Assembly: GCA_963734025.1 (NCBI GenBank)
Contig: CAVTFR010000007.1
Span: 27,680-91,679 of the forward strand
Source: JACVRW01 sp963734025
GTDB lineage: Bacteria; Actinomycetota; Thermoleophilia; Solirubrobacterales; Thermoleophilaceae
Length of the DNA: 64,000 nucleotides
Direction: 5' to 3'
Under the pieces are notes generated by a model. The model saw only the letters and a program-made list of their open reading frames with translations, was not told the origin of the DNA and made no database searches. Shown here one piece after another: positions 60,437 through 64,000 of this stretch. The first letter of the stretch is position 1. Each line of letters begins with the position of its first letter. Made by a program: the position numbers and the translations under genes.

Positions 60437-61687
60437 ATGCCGACCGCTATCGATCTCTTCGAAAAGGCACGCCGCCATGAGCGGGTGGAGCAGCTGCAGG
60501 CGGCTCGCGACCACGACCTGATGCCCTACTTCCGGGTGCTCGAGGGCCCAGCCGGCCCTGTGGTCGAGATGGAGGGCAGCCGGCGCATCATGCTCGGCTC
60601 GAACAACTACCTCGGGCTGACCGGCGACGAGCGCGTCAAGGACGCGGCGCGCCGGGCGCTCGAGCGCTACGGCACCGGGCTGACCGGCTCGCGCTTCCTG
60701 AACGGGACGCTCGAGCTCCACCTCGAGCTCGAGCGCATGCTCGCCGACTGGATGGGCACCGAGGACGCGCTTGTCTTCACGACCGGCTACCTCGCGAACA
60801 CCGGTGCGATCGGCACCCTGCTCGGCCCCGGCGACACAGTGATCTGCGACAGCGGCGACCACGCTTCGATCCTGGACGCGGTCTCCATGAGCCGCGCCCG
60901 GATCCGGCCCTACAGGCACAACCGGCTCGACAAGCTCGAGACGATGCTCTCGCGAGCCGAGGGCGACGGCGGCGGCGTGCTCGTGGTCGTCGACGGGGTC
61001 TTCTCGATGGAGGGCGACCTCGCCCCCGTGCCGGACATCGCGGCGCTCTGCCGCGAGCACGGCGCGCGGCTGATGGTCGACGAGGCCCACGGCGTGGGCG
61101 TGCTCGGCGCGCGCGGCGCCGGCGCCTGCGAGGCCTTCGGTGTCGAGGACGAGATCGACCTGCGCATGGGCACCTTCTCGAAGTCGCTCGCCTCCTGCGG
61201 CGGCTTCGTCGCCGGTCCCTCCGACGTCATCGACTTCCTGCGTGTCCAGTCGCGCTCCTTCATGTTCACCGCAGCCGCCGTGCCGGCCGCCATCGGCGCG
61301 GCGAAGGGAGCGCTCGAGATCATCCGCTCCGACGAGGGGCCGCAGCTGATGGCGAATGTGCTCGACAACGCCCGCTACCTGCACGACGGCCTCGCCGACC
61401 TCGGCTACCACGTGATGGAGCCCAACGTCATGCCCGACGGCTCACAGGTCATCACGCCGATCGTCCCGGTGCTGATCGGCGACGACTGGAGGGCCGTGCT
61501 GCACTGGAAGGCCTTGTACGACGCCGGCGTCTACGTGAACGTCGCGATCTACCCCGCCGTCCAGCGCGGCGGTGCGCTCCTGCGCACGAGCGTCATGGCG
61601 ACGCACGAGCGCGAGCACCTCGACCGGGCCCTCGCGGCGTTCGAGCGCGTCAAGGCCGAGGTCGAGACGGCGGTGCCGCCGGTCTAG
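60437..61687 (+). CDS. Alpha-oxoamine synthase, serine-palmitoyltransferase-like
   Basis: 416 residues, PLP fold type I. EGSRRIMLGSNNYLGLTGDE, the acyl-CoA site TGSRFLNGTLELHLELERML, DHASILDAVSMSRARIRPYR (His142 stacking on PLP), MVDEAHGVGVLGARGAG (Asp215) and the Schiff-base Lys249 in GTFSKSLASCGGFVAG. The S-R-F-L-N-G-T string is typical of bacterial serine palmitoyltransferases rather than BioF or Kbl as I recall them. It would make 3-ketosphinganine from serine and an acyl-CoA. Alternatives: other alpha-oxoamine synthases. No SD; start coincides with the divergent promoter gap. Confidence 0.82.
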   Translation: MPTAIDLFEKARRHERVEQLQAARDHDLMPYFRVLEGPAGPVVEMEGSRRIMLGSNNYLGLTGDERVKDAARRALERYGTGLTGSRFLNGTLELHLELERMLADWMGTEDALVFTTGYLANTGAIGTLLGPGDTVICDSGDHASILDAVSMSRARIRPYRHNRLDKLETMLSRAEGDGGGVLVVVDGVFSMEGDLAPVPDIAALCREHGARLMVDEAHGVGVLGARGAGACEAFGVEDEIDLRMGTFSKSLASCGGFVAGPSDVIDFLRVQSRSFMFTAAAVPAAIGAAKGALEIIRSDEGPQLMANVLDNARYLHDGLADLGYHVMEPNVMPDGSQVITPIVPVLIGDDWRAVLHWKALYDAGVYVNVAIYPAVQRGGALLRTSVMATHEREHLDRALAAFERVKAEVETAVPPV

Positions 61688-61717
61688 GTCCGCGGTCGGG
61701 ACCGCCGGTCCTGGGGA

Positions 61718-62653
61718 TCACGACACCTCAGTAAGCGGGGTACTGCGGCGTCTGGCGCGGTGGCGCTTGAGGCGCGCGACAACGGCCGCGAGCCCGGGGG
61801 GCAGGCGGCCGTCCGTGGACAGCCAGGAACCGGCGAGGATCAGCAGCAGGCCGACCACGGTCCCGGTCGTGACGCTCTCGTCCAGGATCGAGACACCGAG
61901 CGCCAGCGCGACCACCGGGTTGATGTAGGTGATGATCGTCGCTCGGCCGGGTCCGACCTCGGTGATCAGGCGGAAGAAGAAGAGGAACGCGATCGCCGTG
62001 CAGACGATCCCGAGCGCGAACACGGAGGCGATGGCGTCCCCGCTCGGAGCCTCGCTTGGGAACCCCGCCAGGCCGGCGGGAAGCAGGAACAGCGAGGCGA
62101 GCCCGAGCGCGCCTGCGATCGGGCCGATCGGATCCGCCGCGGCGAACTGGCGCTTGACGATCATCGGTCCGCAGGCGTAGCCGAACGCGGCGAGCAGGAT
62201 GGCGAGCGCGCCGACGAGCTCGGCGCTGCTCCCGGAGACGTCGATCCCGACGAGCGCCCCCACGCCCGCGAGCCCGATCAGCATCCCGGCGAGCCGCGTC
62301 GGGGTGGGGCGCTCGGAACGGTCGAAGCGCAGCGCCAGCGCCGCCACGAACAGGGGCACGGCGGCGATCAGGATCGCGGCCAGCGAGGACGCCAGGTGCT
62401 CCTCGCCGAACGCGATCATCGGGAACGGGATCGTGATCTCGACCAAGGCGAACGCGGCCAGCCAGCGCAGGTCGAGGCCGCGGAGCGCGCCGCGCCGGTA
62501 CGCGATCGGCAGCAGGATCAGCGCCGCCATCGCGACGCGCGACCAGGCCACGAAGCCCGCCGAGAGCTCCTCGACGGCGACCTTGATGAAGAAGTAGGGA
62601 ACGCCCCAGAGAACCGAGACGCAGGCGAACAGGAACCAGCCGCGAGGGCTCAC
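61718..62653 (-). CDS. EamA/DMT-family transporter
   Basis: 311 residues, ten helices in two EamA repeats: FLFACVSVLWGVPYFFIKVA with AWSRVAMAALILLP, and LVGALAILLAAFGYACGPMI with FRLITEVGPGRATIITYINP and VVALALGVSILDESVTTGTV. Likely exports amino acids or other metabolites. Start GTG 62653 overlaps the azlD stop (GTGA), so it is third in the azlC-azlD-eamA operon. Confidence 0.92.
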   Translation of the reverse strand: MSPRGWFLFACVSVLWGVPYFFIKVAVEELSAGFVAWSRVAMAALILLPIAYRRGALRGLDLRWLAAFALVEITIPFPMIAFGEEHLASSLAAILIAAVPLFVAALALRFDRSERPTPTRLAGMLIGLAGVGALVGIDVSGSSAELVGALAILLAAFGYACGPMIVKRQFAAADPIGPIAGALGLASLFLLPAGLAGFPSEAPSGDAIASVFALGIVCTAIAFLFFFRLITEVGPGRATIITYINPVVALALGVSILDESVTTGTVVGLLLILAGSWLSTDGRLPPGLAAVVARLKRHRARRRSTPLTEVS

Positions 62654-62958
62654 GTGGCCAGTCTTAGCAGCGCGGCGGCCGCCGCGGCCGTGAGGACCAC
62701 GACGATCAGCGGCGCGCGCAGCGCGATCGCGGCTGCTGCGGCGAGCAGCCCGGCCCCGCGCTCGTCCAGGACGAGCTCCTCGTCGGTGCTGAACGCCTGG
62801 GTCGCGACGAGCGCGGCCAGCAGGGCCGGGCCCACGAGCACGACCATGCGGCCTGTGCGCTCGGGCAGCTGGCGGTCACCCGCGAGCACGGGCCCGGCGG
62901 CCTTGATGGCGACCGTCGCGAGGCCGACGACGAGCACGGCGGTCCAGGCCGCGCTCAC
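62650..62958 (-). CDS. azlD: AzlD-type branched-chain amino-acid exporter subunit
   Basis: 102 residues from GTG 62958. WTAVLVVGLATVAIKAAGPV, LPERTGRMVVLVGPALLAAL and LRAPLIVVVLTAAAAAALLR form the small AzlD component. AzlC/AzlD together export branched-chain amino acids. Overlaps azlC by GTGA and eamA by GTGA. Confidence 0.88.
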   Translation of the reverse strand: MSAAWTAVLVVGLATVAIKAAGPVLAGDRQLPERTGRMVVLVGPALLAALVATQAFSTDEELVLDERGAGLLAAAAAIALRAPLIVVVLTAAAAAALLRLAT

Positions 62959-63743
62959 GATGGCGCCTCGCCGGAGATCGCGCGGCCCTGCTCGCCGCGG
63001 GACGCCGCGCGGCGCTCGCCGCGCTCGGGCAACAGCCCGAAGAGCACGCCGCAGGTGGCCGCTATCACGGGAACGCCCGCAGGGGTCAGCGGGATGAGCA
63101 GCAGTGCGATGCCGCCGCCCGCGAGCGCCGCCGCCAGGGCATTGCGCGAACGCACGAGCGGCACCAGCAGGGCGAGGAACAGGGCGGGGAAGGCCGCGTC
63201 GAGTCCGAGCGTCGCCGGATCGCCGAGGCTGCCGCCCGCGACCACGCCGATCGCGGTGCCGCCGACCCAGCCGGCGTACAGCACGAACCCCGCGCCGAGC
63301 ATGCGGCGGAGGTCGAAGCGTCCGCCCTCCTGGGACACGGCCCAGCTCTCGTCGACGAGCAGCTGCGACTCGGCGACGCGCCGTGCCGGCCCGCCGCGGA
63401 AGCTGCGCGCCGCGGCGAGCCCCATCGGCCCGTAGCGGGCGTTCAGGAGAACCGCCGCCGCGATCGCCGCCACGACCGTGCCGCCGGCGGCGAAGACGGA
63501 GACGACCGCGAACTGCGCCGAGCCGGCGAAGGTGGTCGCGCTCATGACGATCGACGTGACCGGGTCGAAGCCGGCCGAGCGCGCGAGGACGCCGAACGAG
63601 GCGCCGAACAGGAACACCGCCGGGGACAGCGGGAGGATGGCGCGTGCACCGGCGGCATACCCCGACCTGCTCCTGGTGGTCTTGCCTCCGTCCTTCACCG
63701 AACGCAAGACCGTAGCCGCGGTGTGGAGAAGTAGCTGCCTCAC
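62955..63743 (-). CDS. azlC: AzlC-type branched-chain amino-acid exporter subunit
   Basis: 262 residues from GTG 63743; a GTG at 63695 (then KDGGKTTRSRSGY) is an alternative because the first ~16 residues are not typical. Core: ILPLSPAVFLFGASFGVLAR, SIVMSATTFAGSAQFAVVSV, LLNARYGPMGLAAARSF and ESQLLVDESWAVSQEGGRFD (AzlC motif). Large subunit of the AzlCD exporter. Divergent from the Lrp/AsnC gene by 20 bases, which likely regulates it, as AzlB does in Bacillus. Confidence 0.9.
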   Translation of the reverse strand: MRQLLLHTAATVLRSVKDGGKTTRSRSGYAAGARAILPLSPAVFLFGASFGVLARSAGFDPVTSIVMSATTFAGSAQFAVVSVFAAGGTVVAAIAAAVLLNARYGPMGLAAARSFRGGPARRVAESQLLVDESWAVSQEGGRFDLRRMLGAGFVLYAGWVGGTAIGVVAGGSLGDPATLGLDAAFPALFLALLVPLVRSRNALAAALAGGGIALLLIPLTPAGVPVIAATCGVLFGLLPERGERRAASRGEQGRAISGEAPS

Positions 63744-63763
63744 CGTATAACGTTCGGCAGGCC

Positions 63764-64000
63764 GTGGATCTGACCGAACTTGATTCGGTCGACCGCGCCC
63801 TTCTGCGCGAGCTCCAGAAGGATGCGCGGCAGACCAACAAGGCGCTCGCCGCCAAGGTCGGCGTGTCTCCCTCCACCTGTCTCGAGCGCGTGCGCGAGCT
63901 GCGCGCCCGCGGCGTCATCCGTGGCTTCCGCGCCGACGTGGATCCGGCAGCGGTGGGGCGGCCGATGGAGGCGATCCTGTCGATCCAGCAGCGCGCGGCG
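63764..64000 (+). CDS. Lrp/AsnC-family regulator (partial)
   Basis: 79 codons to the window end, from GTG 63764. ELDSVDRALLRELQKDARQT, then NKALAAKVGVSPSTCLERVR (HTH) and ELRARGVIRGFRADVDPAAV, the start of the RAM ligand domain. It lies divergent to azlCD-eamA and should control it in response to branched-chain amino acids. GACCGAA-CTTGA-TTCGGTC (63772-63790), a 7-bp-arm dyad, falls in its first codons and could be an operator. Confidence 0.88.
   Translation, partial: MDLTELDSVDRALLRELQKDARQTNKALAAKVGVSPSTCLERVRELRARGVIRGFRADVDPAAVGRPMEAILSIQQRAA

Overview
The window is about 70% GC or higher, has dense short-spaced operons, many GTG starts, frequent ATGA/GTGA/TGATG stop-start overlaps and several genes without a Shine-Dalgarno (SD) sequence. 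The protein content (acyl-CoA dehydrogenases, SARP/BTAD regulator, MMPL transporter, Tat-exported enzymes, DUF378/fasciclin, small conserved proteins) points to a high-GC Actinomycetota chromosome, most likely class Thermoleophilia (Solirubrobacterales-like). That placement is an inference. There is no rRNA, no intact tRNA, no CRISPR array, no transposase and no phage; this is ordinary chromosome with a few decayed spots.

1-9 kb: a BTAD-cyclase-ATPase regulator cut by the window edge, a non-coding stretch, two small membrane proteins (one only 42 residues), a DUF892 ferritin-like protein ending in a UUCG-loop hairpin, a DUF1990 protein with an odd tail, and an MMPL transporter with a membrane partner. 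9-15 kb: an NAD(P)-binding reductase, a run of RNA hairpins, and a DUF378-fasciclin operon that shares a CTGTACAG promoter palindrome with a CarH-like B12 photoreceptor gene; then a VOC protein with a likely CTG start and an acyl-CoA dehydrogenase. 15-24 kb: conserved small proteins, AlkA-type glycosylase, Ca2+/H+ exchanger, M28 peptidase, ClpP, an SRPBCC-ArsR operon behind twin operators, LysE, TerC, aldo-keto reductase.

24-31 kb: VOC, glycolipid-binding-like protein, lipoprotein, C5-epimerase-like protein, and an ArsA ATPase / 77-residue protein / acyl-CoA dehydrogenase operon; then a scar where the C-terminus of a WYL regulator abuts an epoxide hydrolase that itself seems to carry an in-frame deletion. 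31-39 kb: a divergent catabolic locus. A TetR gene leads an operon with a ThDP enzyme and a HisC-like aminotransferase; the other arm encodes a polar amino-acid ABC transporter and an acyl-CoA dehydrogenase. A consensus promoter and a perfect 17-bp palindrome lie between them.

39-54 kb: AraC-VOC-UvrA-like module, SDR, a sulfatase-fold enzyme with Thr in place of the formylglycine precursor, EVE protein, bicovalent FAD oxidase, MFS exporter, MOSC protein-citrate synthase, O-methyltransferase, and a MoxR-VWA pair. 54-58 kb: a TPP riboswitch that contains the SD of a ThiZ-X-Y-like pyrimidine-precursor ABC operon, followed by a lipoprotein paralogous to the one at 25.4 kb; then MsrB and a frameshifted second AlkA-like glycosylase. 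59-64 kb: a serine-palmitoyltransferase-like PLP enzyme divergent from a YghO/GNAT-like protein (possible ceramide pair), then azlC-azlD-eamA opposite an Lrp/AsnC gene cut by the window end.

The observations most worth following are the CarH regulon, the ceramide-like pair, the TetR-controlled amino-acid locus, and the hairpin-rich candidate RNA at 10.4-10.54 kb.
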